Assembly (NCBI GenBank): GCA_022747635.1
Contig: JAKTNV010000011.1
Location: 13,370,704 to 13,434,703, forward strand
Origin: Hetaerina americana
Lineage: Eukaryota; Arthropoda; Insecta; Odonata; Calopterygidae
DNA length: 64,000 bases
Direction: 5' to 3'
The notes below the pieces were generated by a model. The model was not told the DNA's origin, made no database searches, and saw only the letters and a program-made list of their open reading frames with translations. Position 1 is the stretch's first letter. Each line of letters begins with the position of its first letter. Below, one piece after another: positions 1 through 10,613 of this stretch. The translations under genes and the position numbers were made by a program.

Positions 1-2142
1 GACAACCTAATCTCTTTGCCTACCATATTTGAAACTTCACCGCATGTCTTCTTCTCCGTTTAACGTAATAATAACGACGTTCGACAGCGGAAAGAGTAAA
101 TGTTTTCGGGTCAAAATTAGTCTGGTGTGTACGTATACACCCCCTGCCACACACTCTAGCGGTGGCTTGGAGGGTACAAAAAAAACTAAAATAAGAAAAA
201 AACAAACATTTCATCCGTTCCCCGCCAAATGCATACCCCAAAATCCTTTCAATTAACGTCCACGTCTCACATGCATAAAGTGCGATGCTTCATGTGAGAG
301 TTTTGACTAATGTTTTGTTGGTTAGATTTGTGTTCCTCTTTACGTAACTATTATTATATTAAGGTTTTATTTTGAAATATTTTATACACCGTGCAAGCTC
401 TTCCACCACGGCAAGGGTGTAGTGCATGGGTGAGACGGTAATTTGGCCTGCGGGGAGAAGAATGGAAGCGAAGAGGATTTTATGACTGGCATTAAGACAG
501 GTTGAATCTACGAAGAACTTTAGATTGAAACAATCTACGAAATACAAGGGAATGTCCTCGAGACACGCAGTTGATAGTAATGGTTAGTAAATGTTCGAAA
601 CCTAATGCTTAATAAATATAGTACCTAATGACCGAAATCCTACCGTAATCGGTTAAAAACGTAATTTAATCCTGTTGAGATAAATCCTAGCGGGTTTTCC
701 ACTGGGCTAGTGTCTCCAATGCTGCCATTTGGAAGCCTTTAGAACGATGACCGAGTCGGTTATCGAAACGTTTGAACGCAATTGAGACACTAACACGTTG
801 GAAGATCCGAGGGAATTTCACTCAACATATACGCCGGAAAAGCACAGTATCTTTCATCATTTTATCATATTTATAGAGGATTGTTCCTGGATGAACCCGA
901 TATTGTCGAATCTCTACAATAGGCATTGTTAAAACCTCATAATGGTTTTCAATAATTAAGAATTGGCAAGTATGTGACTCGTCGATCTCGCCATTGTTGA
1001 AGCTCGACAATTAAGAATTCGCTCCCTGTGTCAGCCTCGGCGAGCCTATATTCACTATCAGCCAATTGAAAACTACCCTCATTCCAGAAAATAAACACTC
1101 GCTGATAATCTCGAAACGTTTAAGTAATGGGGATGACTTGAGGTAAGGTTCTCTCCAATACCCCGGTGACACGTAATCAATAACATTATGGAATGGTAAC
1201 GATAAGTTTCCTTCGAAGCGTCGGTCTTGAGTGCTATCTGGTTGGCGGGGTGGAGGAGTTAGCGGGTGTGGGGAGGCGAGGGAGAGGGGGGGTGATTTTT
1301 ACTAGGATAAATGGTAAACGGAAAAGTGCGGAGATTCGTGTTATTGATGCGATGGTGTGTTTAGATCTGAAAGGGCTTCGGTGGATATTGCCCAATGGGA
1401 TAAGAGGTCTGTGTGGGCCACTGATCTGGCTCCTTCGTGCACTTAATCAATCCTATGCCCTCTCCATTCGTTTCCCGGAACCGACCTCCTACGCCGGTCC
1501 CCGTCCTTCCTTCCCCCTCCACAACTCACCATTGAAAAGATTCCTCGTACCCCTCCTACTCGCACCCTATCCCCTCCCCCCCCCTTTGCTTCCTCCTCGA
1601 CCTCTCTTCTCCTAGCGAGTGATATATTGATAAGGCGATAGGTACGCGATGGAGTGATCTATCGCTCGGGTTTGGAAGGAAGGGGGGGGGAAGTGCCTGG
1701 GATTTGAGAGGGAATCGTTCGGACGTGCCTCGTCCATTTATGTATGTATATTGAATCCTGTGCGTTGGTTCGCCTATAATATCAAATGAGAGTTCTGCTG
1801 TTTCTCATGATTTCCCGACGTATTTTTTCATGCGTTCATTTTATTAATTAATAAATGGAAACCTACAAACCCTTCTGGCTGTTCCCTTTAAGGTTTTAAA
1901 GAGTTTAAGAAGCCTGATGTTATCATATTGAGGATCATATATTGTTTTACCAAGATCTATTAAATGCAATTAGCCTGTTCTCTGAGTATTCTCTCGCCTA
2001 TGTCACAATAGTATACTGTTTCATGATTCTCAATATATGATATTCTTAATATTCCTCGTCTTGAAACGGTCTCTTCGACAATAATATTGTCAACTATGTA
2101 CAATAGAGATTTGGGTTTGCTGTGTTGGAATCGTTATATAAT
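1..2142. other. Intergenic sequence, no gene recognised
   Basis: No coding region, tRNA-like box or repeat of the families found elsewhere was recognised. An open frame of 140 codons at 1193-1615 has a proline/serine/leucine-rich second half caused by a C/T-rich tract at about 1480-1615. It has no recognisable domain and is probably not coding. A run of nine G lies near 1683-1691. Confidence 0.6.
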
Positions 2143-2319
2143 GACAGAAACAGAGAAAAATCCTTATAATTTTCCGGTTTATAGATTTTTAATGCCAGCT
2201 ATTTTCGGTGTGTTACACCATTTTCATGTCTTCTTGAAAATGGCGTAGGACACCGAAACTAGTTGGTATTAAAAAATCTATAAACCGAAAAATTACAAGG
2301 ATTTTTCTCTGTTTCTGTC
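2143..2319. repeat. Palindromic element with long inverted arms
   Basis: Two imperfect inverted arms of about 85 bp face each other around position 2231. The outer end 'gacagaaacagagaaaaatc' at 2143 is mirrored exactly at the right end (2300-2319). Inside, each arm carries an inverted 'accga(a)a...gtgt' block close to the axis. The layout resembles the element at 42862-43026, whose inner core looks more like a hammerhead ribozyme. It could be a foldback or MITE-type transposon, or two head-to-head terminal repeats of a Penelope-like element. No transposase is present. Confidence 0.7.
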
Positions 2320-2437
2320 GTTAGTGGTAACTAGATATTTTAAAAAGAAGCACAAAAATCACGCTTGGGACTCCGACTCCCATATGTCTTAACTCTGTCC
2401 TGATTTAATTAATAATTTTCCTGGCTTATCTTTGATT

Positions 2438-2830
2438 GCTTGCACGGATATAAATCCTTCTTACTTCCAGATAGTGCTTTCACCTTCCTATGCAACGCAC
2501 AAATTACTTCCTGTCTATTTAAACTTTCCATTTTCTTATTCTGCGTCTTCCACCAAGCTTCTCTCGCTCTTGTGAACAGCCTCAAGTTAATATTTGACTC
2601 TTTACATTTAATTCTACAAAACTATGTGTTTATTTCCTTTTTAGGTCTAGCTTTATAATCGGTTCGCCCGTAATTATGGTTCATTTGGCCCCTTCCCTAT
2701 TTAATATTCATATTGGTTCATTTGCGGCTTTCGATATTCCTTTTTTGATATATTCCCATATTTCCTCTATAGTACCCAGCTCCCTTTCTTCCCTCATGTT
2801 TTTATTTTCAGCTTTTTGGTGATTGTCCTT
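2438..2830 (-). pseudogene. RTE-like retrotransposon fragment, region upstream of reverse transcriptase
   Basis: On the minus strand the translation contains 'AREAWWKTQNKKMESL' followed by 'ALHRKVKALSGSKK'. These match the start of the intact copy at 50.6 kb ('AKDAWWKTQCEDMESL', 'ALYSKVKSLSGSKK'). Similarity is clear at 2440-2690 and extends less surely to about 2830, that is, upstream of the start of the intact copy. Stops and frame changes show it is dead. It therefore preserves part of the region missing from the intact but truncated copy. Confidence 0.75.
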
Positions 2831-3044
2831 ACTTGTGTTTCCTGTTAATGCGTCCATATTTTATTCTCTAAACCTTCTCTCTTTTATCTTTTTTAAATTG
2901 GACGGTACTATTCATAATTACTAAATTACGTCATTCATAAATTTGTCTAATTATAATTTTCCTGAATTACCCGGAATTTTCAGTGTGTACAAGGAAAGTG
3001 TTTGTTATGATATGCGTCTGTGTGTGTGTGTATATATATATATA

Positions 3045-3172
3045 TTTACTAAAATTGAAATAGACATAAGGAAAAGGGATCGGAACACGTATAAAAGGGA
3101 AACAGAGGAGAGATGGGGAAGGCGGAATAGAGCAGAGATCACATGTACAAAATTATTTCCTTGACCGGGACC

Positions 3173-3176
<4 letters not shown>
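3045..3176 (+). repeat. Repeat module X, copy 1
   Basis: This block of about 130 bp contains 'gaaatagacataaggaaaag', then 'gaggagagatggggaaggcg', 'gatcacatgtacaaaa' and 'ttccttgaccgggac'. The same ordered words occur at 13055-13175 (minus), 34440-34610 (minus) and 50395-50515 (plus). All four full copies lie beside (TA)n tracts. The family is not recognised. The reading frame is partly kept between copies (IDIRKRDRNTY), so it may be a piece of a larger retroelement. Confidence 0.7.

Positions 3177-3177
<1 letters not shown>

Positions 3178-3242
<65 letters not shown>
3178..3242. repeat. (TA)n microsatellite
   Basis: Nearly pure TA dinucleotides lie between repeat module X and the 73-bp perfect palindrome. 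Confidence 0.98.
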
Positions 3243-3243
<1 letters not shown>

Positions 3244-3273
3244 CACTTTTTGAAAGTCTCACGGACGTGAATA

Positions 3274-3421
3274 ATAATGTATAACACTTAGCACTAGTGG
3301 ACACAGACAAAAACACAGAAGCACACAAAAAAGAGACTCACTATTTTTAAATAGTGAGTCTCTTTTTTGTGTGCTTCTGTGTTTTTGTCTGTGTCCACTA
3401 GTGCTAAGTGTTATACATTAT
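3274..3421. repeat. Perfect inverted repeat, 73-bp arms, 2-nt spacer
   Basis: Arms 3274-3346 and 3349-3421 are exact reverse complements; I checked them block by block. Only 'tt' lies between them (3347-3348). Each arm contains 'gcttctgtgtttttgtctgt' or its complement. Perfection over 73 bp means a very recent event. Possible origins are template switching at a fork, a foldback transposon, or a library or assembly foldback artefact. The right arm abuts an RTE tail at about 3424. Confidence 0.95.
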
Positions 3422-3423
3422 AT

Positions 3424-3646
3424 ATGTTGAAGACTGTAATAGAGGGGAGAATGTTAGGCAAACGTGGAAAGGGAAGGAACAGGATAGGGGTGTTGGACAG
3501 GATGAAGGGAGGAAGAAAGTACTCAGAGATGAAGAGGGGTCTGATGTAAAGTAGGATACTGGATTTTCTATTTTGTTAGGAATCACAAAATATTTATTGA
3601 ATATCTGTGTCCATCCAAAAAACTACCTCAACCGGTAGATTACCTG

Positions 3647-3653
<7 letters not shown>
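3424..3653 (+). mobile_element. RTE-like 3' tail copy (5'-truncated)
   Basis: This copy matches the last part of the intact element from 52275 to the 3' end. It includes the codons for GRMLGKRGKGRNRIG and GGRKYSEMKR, then the 3' UTR 'gtgtccatccaaaaaactac' and the hairpin CTACC-tcaacc-GGTAG at 3623-3638. It ends in (TA)n. Its 5' limit at 'atgttgaagactg' lies within a few bases of the limit of the copy at 34715. Confidence 0.93.

Positions 3654-3708
<55 letters not shown>
3654..3708. repeat. (TA)n microsatellite at RTE 3' end
   Basis: A pure TA tract directly follows the RTE-like tail. It is either the target repeat or an expansion of the element's own 3' tail. Confidence 0.97.
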
Positions 3709-3711
<3 letters not shown>

Positions 3712-3874
3712 ACTTAAGTTGTTTCAGCCATTTTCATCAGATTATGAACATTATTTAGGGAAAATTCTTCCCATAATGTCATACAGCCGTATGTACCGTT
3801 CCTTTTATTCAGATTACGAACAACTTGTATTTTTCATTTGTATACTTGTATATCTATAAGAATAATAAAAATTC

Positions 3875-4040
3875 CTATTCTTTTGTTTATGGCCGTACTA
3901 CGTTGGTCATAGTTGTCCAAAAAACTGCCAAGATAAATGAACTGTTCGAACTGCTCTAGTTTTAGCCTATCTCCTCTTTTTTTTTAAACGTTTAACTTGG
4001 CGTTCCTCTTTCTCGTAAACCCACATGACTCTAATGTAGC
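3875..4040 (-). pseudogene. RTE-like fragment, region just after the catalytic motifs
   Basis: Minus-strand translation gives 'GFTRKRNAKLNV', then after a T-run frame shift 'RGDRLKLEQFEQFIYLGSFLD'-like sequence. These align with 'RFSRKKKANLNIK' and 'RGQKLEQVEQFTYLGSVLD' of the intact copy (residues about 398-430). The fragment is short and frameshifted, so it is an old relic. Confidence 0.75.
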
Positions 4041-4159
4041 CATAGGGACACATAAAATAAAGCGCGTATTCTTTTGAATGATATATATGCGTGTGTGTTT
4101 ATTTATCAACGTTTTACGGACGCGCGGAAAGAAATAAACATACTCAAATGCAGGTGCTT

Positions 4160-5230
4160 GTGGAAATAACTTGGGAGGAAGAGAAGAAGTCGGAATTTCG
4201 AGAGGGGCAAAGAGAGAGAGAGAGTGGTTAGGGAAGGGAGAGAAATGGGTTTTCGGGCATTCCCTGCGTTTCGACGAAACCACTCTTTCTCCCTCATCCC
4301 CCTCCCCATCCCCTCATCCCCCACCCACTCGACTTGAATCGCTTTTTATTCTCTTCCATTTCGCCAGGACCTAATCAAGACCCCGCATCTCTTCATCTCC
4401 CCCTGTTTTTATCGCTCTCTTTCTCCTTTTGTGACTTTTTTTCTCTTTTTCGTTTCCACCCCCTAACCTCTCTCATTCTTTTTTTTATTCTGTCTCCATC
4501 TTTCTCTCTCCTCTCAACCCTATCCCCTGGCATTTTCCAGTTTCTCCTTCTCTCTATTTATCCTGAATATATACCCAACTACCCAATGTTCCTATCCAAT
4601 CCTCTCTCATCCCCCATTGCCATCGCTTCTTTTTCCAGCCCAACCATTTCAACCCTCCCATATTGCCTATTCTTTCTCAATTCCAACCCTCTTTTTTCCA
4701 CCCTCCTCCCTCCCTCCCTTGCTTCTCGAGGGCGTGAACTTTCATCTCAGCGGGTCCTTATCGGGGACGCGATAATTCGCGGTAGCTCCCTTCTTTTTTT
4801 TCTCTCTCCCTCTCTCTCTGTATCCCCCTCCCCTTGCCTAACTCCCCTCTTCCTTCACCCCCTTCCACCACCCTTTTGTGGTTTTTATTTCGTCCGTTCT
4901 TCATTCTATCACCCCCCAAACTCATCCCCTCTCTACCTCCCAATTTTGTTTCTTATTCCCTCCTCCCCTTCAACCTGCCCCTTACGCCCGCTCGGAAACC
5001 GTTTTCTGCAGCCTCGGGGACGGGAAGTGGCCACAACCGGGAGGGCGGGTGGTGAGGGGGAGGGAAGGGGTTCATTCCCGCTACCCTCCGTAGAAGCAGC
5101 ACACCCTTCTCTTCTTTTGGAAAATATCAAGCGGTGATCATTCCGGCCTGAGTGAGCATTCCTCCTGGGTCTCCGGGCTACTTCAGTTTCTTTGCTTCGT
5201 TCCCTTGAGGATTCTTGGCCGGGGGCGGAA
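4160..5230. other. C/T-rich island with spurious open frames
   Basis: The plus strand is strongly pyrimidine-rich (runs of CTCT, CCCCTCC) between about 4260 and 4990, then G-rich and CpG-bearing at 5010-5100. Several overlapping frames stay open, one of 267 codons at 4334-5137. Their products are low-complexity S/P/F/L proteins with no domain, so composition explains them. GAGA/CTCT runs could bind GAGA-type factors in arthropods, making this a candidate open-chromatin region, but no promoter element was identified. Confidence 0.6.
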
Positions 5231-6029
5231 GGAATATAAAAGAAAAATGTATAATGTCAGGCGTTACTTTTTGGGATTTCTTCATGATGATAAATTAGTC
5301 TAGTGTTCCTCAGGAAATGGGAAAGATATCATGCATACTCTTTATAAAAATATCACGTATTAAATGTCCAATCAAATAATGCGTGACGAAAACGTAATGT
5401 TATTAATAGCAGTGGATTTACTGGTTTAGGTTAAGTATTTAATAACACAGGCATTGCTTACAACTTAACTTCTACGTAAGAAGAGACTAGAAAGCATTAA
5501 AAATATCGTCAAAAAATTCCATACTGCAATGTTAAAATAACTCGTTCACTAGCTCTGCATATTTTTTAACTCCGGAAACACTATCAGAAATGTCGAATCT
5601 TCTCCCAGCCTCGTCTTAGCAGCCTTCCCACATTCCTAAACCTTCCTTAGTATCCCCTTGCATCTGAGTTGCCATTACATCCACTGGTACTGTCTTATTA
5701 GGATGTCTTCCAATAGTTTTCTCTCCTCCATTTCTCTCCTTGCTTCACGCTTGCTCGTTTTTTTTTCTTTCTTGCAGTTTTTTCTCATTATTTCCTATGC
5801 TCACCTTTTAAAATCGTCCAAATTATCGTCTCACCTCAACGCCCCTGGTGTGCAAAATGTAACGCAACTAATGCCGATTGACAACGTAATAACGCACGCA
5901 TTTGTTATGCACTTTTGATTTTAATTGGTTTTATACCTGTAAAGTTGCCTATTGATTGGAAGAAACAATAAAACGGTACAAAGATACGCTGATTTGCCTC
6001 TCAAACCAAAATATACAATATAGATTTAG
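5231..6029. other. Mostly unassigned; weak RTE-like trace on minus strand
   Basis: At about 5585-5720, minus-strand words resembling the RTE stretch 'NKAMGVDNIP.ELLK' can be read ('PNKTVPVDVMATQM'). The match is short and could be chance. The rest shows no recognised feature. Confidence 0.3.
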
Positions 6030-6340
6030 TCTTGGTTACCGAATAATTTATCACCAAAAAGTAGAGCTGGGAGAACAGTTGAATTTCCTTAGAAATGTTT
6101 TACGCATCAGAAAGATAATATTTCTTGGCAAAGAAACTTACATAAAGAAGAGGGAATTGGTGGCAAGGAATGTGGAATAAGGATATTGAGAAAAGGCTAT
6201 TAATAAATTGATAATTGTAGTAAAATGATAGGCAGGTTGGCTGCATTTGAAGTGTTGCGTAAAAGGGTAAAATGGACACAGGAAAGCACACGAAGTATTA
6301 TTAGGCATTGTGGGGAGGAGAAAGCGTTCGTAGATGGAAT
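6030..6340 (+). pseudogene. RTE-like relic, left half (interrupted by SINE-A)
   Basis: Plus-strand frames read 'RKIIFLGKETYIKKRELVARNVEKDIEKRLL' in pieces, then 'RLAAFEVLRKRVKWTQE' and 'HCGEEKAFVDG'. They align with the intact copy's region from RRIALGKEAFTRRREL through KVKWTEKKTNEEVLGMVGEERG. The copy is interrupted at about 6341 by SINE-A and resumes near 6640. Confidence 0.8.
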
Positions 6341-6622
6341 GGCTTCCCACCCCGAGGGCCCGTATTTGAATCCCGGTGGTTGCCGGATTTTGCAGTGTTA
6401 TACCGATCCCTACATGGGAGCTATGTGGAGAGCACTTTAAATAAGTGTTCCGTCCATCGAATGAGACGTTAAACTGTGGACCCCTTGGCGCCTTTCTTTA
6501 AGAGTAGGCTAATCCTGACTTCGGGTTTCTCTCCAGCCTTCCTTTTTTTCCACCCTTCATCGTTTCCCATCCATTCCTAATGGTTCAAATGGCCTCAGTT
6601 GTCAGTCGCTTCCCCTAAAGAT
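6341..6622 (+). mobile_element. SINE-A copy nested in RTE-like relic
   Basis: It contains a tRNA-type B box (gtatttgaatcccggtgg), then 'gagacgttaaactgtggacc', 'ccttggcgcc', 'gtaggctaat' and a 3' end of tac/tag repeats (about 6612-6620). The order matches copies at 22820, 27975, 47140 (minus) and 62950. Its A-box end is missing or decayed. It sits inside an RTE relic, so it inserted after that RTE copy. Confidence 0.85.
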
Positions 6623-6639
6623 ACTACTAGTATTAATCG

Positions 6640-6925
6640 TGTTTGGGAGAATTCCACAGGAATCTAGAAAGATGGACGCCGAGAATTTTGATTGGCGAAT
6701 AAAATATGAAGACTGTGATATGGATGGGAGAAGGTTTGGGCAAGTTAGAAAGGGGTAGATGTAGTATTGGCTATTAAGGTGGAAAGGGAGGAAGAAAGTA
6801 TGCGGAATTGAAGAAGGGTTTAATATAGTAGTTTGTGATGCCAGGCATTGTCTTTTTAGGTGAGTCTAGGGTATGTAGGAATTTTAATATGCATATAAAA
6901 ACTGCTTTTAACGGTAGACTAACAC
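6640..6925 (+). pseudogene. RTE-like relic, right half with 3' hairpin
   Basis: The fragment resumes after SINE-A with 'RKMDAENFDWR'-like sequence, 'atgaagactgtgatatgg' and 'GGKGGRKYAELKKGL', the equivalent of GRKYSEMKRDL. It ends at the tail remnant 'ttttaacggtagact' (about 6907-6919). The coding frame is broken. Confidence 0.8.
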
Positions 6926-7499
6926 ATGGTGACAGTATGATTGTGTGGAAATAGTATGAGAGTGAAAATTGCTGTATTTTCAATAAGTTGGAATTGGAGC
7001 AGGGAGGGAGACGAAACGGTCGAATGTGGCGATGAAACGTTGATAGGGGTAAGGGAGAACTTGTGACCCTTATTTCATCGCTTCTCTCTCTCTTATCCTC
7101 TTTCTTTACGTTTTCCACTCAATTTCTTTTAACCACTCTGATTGCAGGTTCCCAAGAATTTGAATTTGATCCACTTGGGTTTTCATTCGAGTGATCAAAA
7201 TCGTTTTTCTCTGGTCCTTGGTAAAAACATATTTTTGACGCAAAATTTAATGGAGGGTTGAAGCAATATTCAAAAAGTCACATTTCCTTAATCACTGTAA
7301 ATTTATTCCGAGTACTCAGCCAAATTGATCAACCGCAATTTTGCTTTCATTCAGCGAGGGGAATCCTCAAGGCTTAAAAAGTTAAGTCAGCGGCTTGGAA
7401 CTCAAACATCAAAATTGTAAGGGTAAGAAGATATCATGTCCTTTCCCTGCCTGACCCCCCTCCGAATTAAATCCTCCACTGTAAACCCTTACAGTAAAT
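6926..7499. other. Intergenic sequence, no feature recognised
   Basis: AT-rich DNA without tRNA boxes, microsatellites or a recognisable coding match. Confidence 0.55.
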
Positions 7500-7790
7500 A
7501 ACCCGATGATTGGTTTGATAGGTGTAGGTAAAGTTCACTTAATACGCGGGTGGTCTGAAAAGTTTCCGATCTAAGAAAGATACAGGAAATGTTTTCTGAA
7601 ATTTGTTAGGTCGGAAAGTTTTCAGACCACCCTTGTGCATTGTCCAACGGCCTGTGAACCTCAGTTCAGCGATTCCTTTCACTCTTGCCACCTCTGGTTT
7701 CCATCAAGGATATGGTACTTACCTTCAAATCACTCGACTTGGTTGCCCCAATACGTTATCCGGAATCAAACATAGGTTTCTCTTTTTTTT
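7500..7790 (-). mobile_element. SINE-B copy split by a mariner-like miniature element
   Basis: The left part (7503-7545, 'ggtttgataggtgtaggtaa') and the right part ('ccaacggcctgtgaacctca') match consecutive parts of SINE-B at 12795-12890. They are separated by the 85-bp inverted-repeat element at 7548-7632. The tRNA-like head is not clearly preserved here. Orientation follows the better copies at 12790 and 25398. Confidence 0.6.
7548..7632. mobile_element. 85-bp mariner-type miniature element
   Basis: Terminal inverted repeats of 25 bp with 23 matches lie at 7548-7572 and 7608-7632; the sequence begins 'gggtggtctgaaaagtttcc'. The 35-bp centre has no coding capacity. The terminal motif resembles mariner ends (ggtg-gtctgaaaa-tttccgacc). 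It interrupts SINE-B, so it is younger than that SINE copy. TA target duplications are not clear at the edges. Confidence 0.8.
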
Positions 7791-7835
7791 AACCTACTTC
7801 ACTGCCCTTCGGGGACCTGTTATTTATAATTATTA

Positions 7836-8255
7836 GTGGTAATTTACCGGTTAAGGTAGGTTTTAGAAGGGCATTTGCTATCAAATGATACGGCTTGAAT
7901 TCCCTTACCTCTCTTAACAAAATACAACCCGACGTCCAACCATACACAAGGGTCTTTTTCAGTTCTGAATACTTCCTTTCTACCTTCATGTAATTCATCC
8001 AACATCCCTATACTATTCCAGCCTCTTCCTCACTTGCCTAGCATTCACCCCTCTGTGGGACATTCTTCACGATCCCATGACCAATCAAAATGTTCTACAT
8101 CCATCTGCCCTGCCTCTCTTTGATTTCTCCAAACAATCCCCTCTCCTCCCTCGTCATGTCTAGTACTTCCTCGTTTGTTTTCCTTTCGCTCCATTTCTCC
8201 TTCTCCGTCTTTACTCACACTAAAATTTCAAAAACCTCCAATAAACATCTATCAA
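7836..8255 (-). pseudogene. RTE-like 3' portion, minus strand
   Basis: Read on the minus strand it runs 'KWSERKTNEEVLDMTREERGLF', 'RQGRWM', 'KVERKYSELKKTL', then the 3' UTR and the hairpin 'ctaccttaaccggtaaatt'. These match the last third of the intact copy in order. Stops and frame changes mark it as dead. The compound TATG/TA microsatellite follows at 8321. Confidence 0.88.
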
Positions 8256-8320
8256 ACCTCATTCTTTGCTTAGACTTTCCTTATTTTATTGTTCTCTATC
8301 TTCAATGCCATTTAATTTGA

Positions 8321-8494
8321 GTATGTGTGTATATGTAGGTGTATTCTTAATTTATATATGTATATGTATGTATGTATGGGTGTATATGTGCGTAATTATG
8401 TATGTATTTATGTATGTGTATGCATGCATGTATGTATGTTTATGTGTGCATGTATGTGTGTAGGTATGTGTATGCATATATGTATGTATATATG

Positions 8495-8589
<95 letters not shown>

Positions 8590-8646
8590 GTGTGTGTATA
8601 TTATATATATATATATATAGTATATATATATTATATATATATATTT
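8321..8646. repeat. Compound (TATG)n/(TA)n microsatellite
   Basis: A gradient runs from TATG/TGTA-type units (8321-8480) into pure TA (8498-8532, 8550-8582) and TA with spacers up to the T-run at 8645. The Y/I/C/M-rich open frames over it are artefacts of the repeat. Confidence 0.97.
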
Positions 8647-8741
8647 TTTTTTTCGATGTTCCAATCTGTCTGTCTAAATGTATTTATAGGTAACTTTAAG
8701 TTTATATAACATGCCTTATATAATATAATATGTATACGACG

Positions 8742-8797
8742 ATGGGAAATGGAAGAAGGGACCATTAGGTCTCAATTTCGCCCAAACGAAAACCTCT
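8742..8797 (+). mobile_element. SINE-C 3' end fragment
   Basis: 'ggaagaagggaccattaggt' followed by 'ctcaatttcgccca' matches the 3' end of the nested SINE-C at 32590-32635 ('ggaagaagggactaaaagtc', 'ctcaacctcgccca'). Confidence 0.65.
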
Positions 8798-8799
8798 AT

Positions 8800-8868
8800 C
8801 TATCATCGTGCTTCAATGACCATGTTTCCGCGCCGTCCAAAACCACGCTCCCTATGAGGGTTTTATCA
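8800..8868 (-). pseudogene. Short RTE-like fragment (MYGAETWSLK region)
   Basis: 'cttcaatgaccatgtttccg' then 'cgccgtccaaaaccacgctcc' is the reverse complement of the segment encoding SVAMYGAETWSLK in the intact copy (about 52050-52087). The same fragment recurs at 29690 and 32790. Confidence 0.75.
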
Positions 8869-9777
8869 GTTGTAAATCAAATGACATGCCTTGGTTGTTG
8901 ATACAATAAAGGTAGTTGTAGGCTTTCTCAGAGTTGGAGACTGTGTCAGTCAACATTTAGGAATTCAAATGGATCTCCACATTTTATTGTCTCTCAAATG
9001 TTTTATATTTTCAAATCGATATAGTTGTAATTCTGCCATTTGGAATTGAGGCTCATTTTTTTGACTATTTTTCTATAGGTACACCACCCCGTGAGATACT
9101 CATATATTTTACAAACATCAGTTTAATTCCTGCATTATATGCTAAAAATATAACTTAGGCCGTATTAATTTAAATATATCAGCTTCTGCTATTTCGAATG
9201 TCGCAATCAACATCTGCGTGTTTTTCAAAATAGGTAAGGATATCAAAAAAATAGAAAAAGTTTAATAACGTAGTTGGGATTGAAAACATATAAATTGACG
9301 GATAAAAGGTAACCCTTTGATAGTGTTTCAGTCACTTGCCGACTTTCCTTTTTTCATCCAAATTTAATTTTATGGCCTTCTAAAAGAAAATAATTTTCCT
9401 TTGGCGTTATCTGCTGTACTTTGAGATTTCCTTTGGAACAAGGCATATATGATTTCCTTTTGATTTTTGTCTAATTTAAACTTCTTTTCCTTGATAACTA
9501 CTCTTTCCCTTTATTTGTAATAATTTGATTTTTATTTCAAATGACGTAAATGGAAACTTGATGGTGCATTTATTTCAGTTTCTTTTTGCCTCGAATTAAT
9601 GCGGTGTGCATTCATTTGGATGCATTCCCTCTTAGACGTTTTAAACTCTACCTCCGTACACTCCAGTGAATGTGTTTGCGAAGTCATTTTTTTGTACCTA
9701 ACCCCACCACAGATTCTTATCGAACAATAGGCTTCATAAAAGGTGATTCTCATCCCTCTTTTGATGATCCCTATCTC
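8869..9777. other. Intergenic AT-rich sequence, no feature recognised
   Basis: No gene or repeat family could be assigned. Confidence 0.55.
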
Positions 9778-9812
9778 TCCCTTTCTATCTTTCTCTCTCT
9801 CTCTCTCTCTCT
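9778..9812. repeat. (CT)n microsatellite
   Basis: 'cctttctatctttctctctc' continues as a pure CT run to about 9812. Confidence 0.9.
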
Positions 9813-10553
9813 GTTGAACATTTTCAAGTCTGCGGCCCTCAGATTTTTAATATTATTATTCGCCGTCTTTTTGAAACGAAGAAAAAAATCGTGATTTGGT
9901 CCTCAATACCTATAAAAGGGTTTCCTGTCCCCTTGGTTGAACGTAATGGAATCCCGTAAGTGGTACGGGAGTACCACCGTTCACTTACCACCCCTACTGA
10001 GCAGGCGGGGATGGGGTACCCTGTCACCCATTCCGGCAGGATAGTAAAGAGAAAGATAGTGCGTGTATGTAGGCGGGAAAAAAGAGTAAAATAAAGAGGG
10101 AGAAAAATAACTCCCATCTCGATCCAGCCTTATTTTGATCCCCTCTGAAATCGATGGTGATTTCCCCCCCTACCCATATAGGGGGAAGGGGTGGAGGAAT
10201 GGAAACACAGACTCATAGAGGGAAGACTTTTACTGTGTTTATGACGCCGTTAGAGCGATAACTAGATCCAGATTGTTAAGATGTCACGCATGAGGGGGAT
10301 ATGGAGGGAGATAAAGAAAGGGGGTCCCTTTTCCTTCGCATCGGGAGGAATGGAGAAAGGAGGGTGGTCCCAAATTTCCCTCTACCTATAACTCCTTCCA
10401 CCGTTTTCCTCTATATGACAATAGGATCACCGTTTCACAATGCAATTGGCATGGCCTTTATTTTTTTTTAAACGGAGCTTTGACATAGTCGGTGCTGTGG
10501 GGTTGGGGGAGCAATTTCCATTTTTTCCCATCCCCACGTGTGTGGGTGAAAAA

Positions 10554-10558
<5 letters not shown>
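9813..10558. other. G-rich/C-rich non-coding block
   Basis: Contains short inverted words such as 'gtggtacgggagtaccac' (9961-9978) and G-runs around 10170-10370. No gene recognised. Confidence 0.5.

Positions 10559-10608
<50 letters not shown>
10559..10608. repeat. (TA)n microsatellite
   Basis: Pure TA bounded by tgtgtg on the left and tgtatgtgc on the right. Confidence 0.97.

Positions 10609-10613
<5 letters not shown>

Noticed and set aside
4334..5137. 267-codon open frame
   Set aside because: Same compositional cause in a C/T-rich island; no domain, and overlapping frames are also open.
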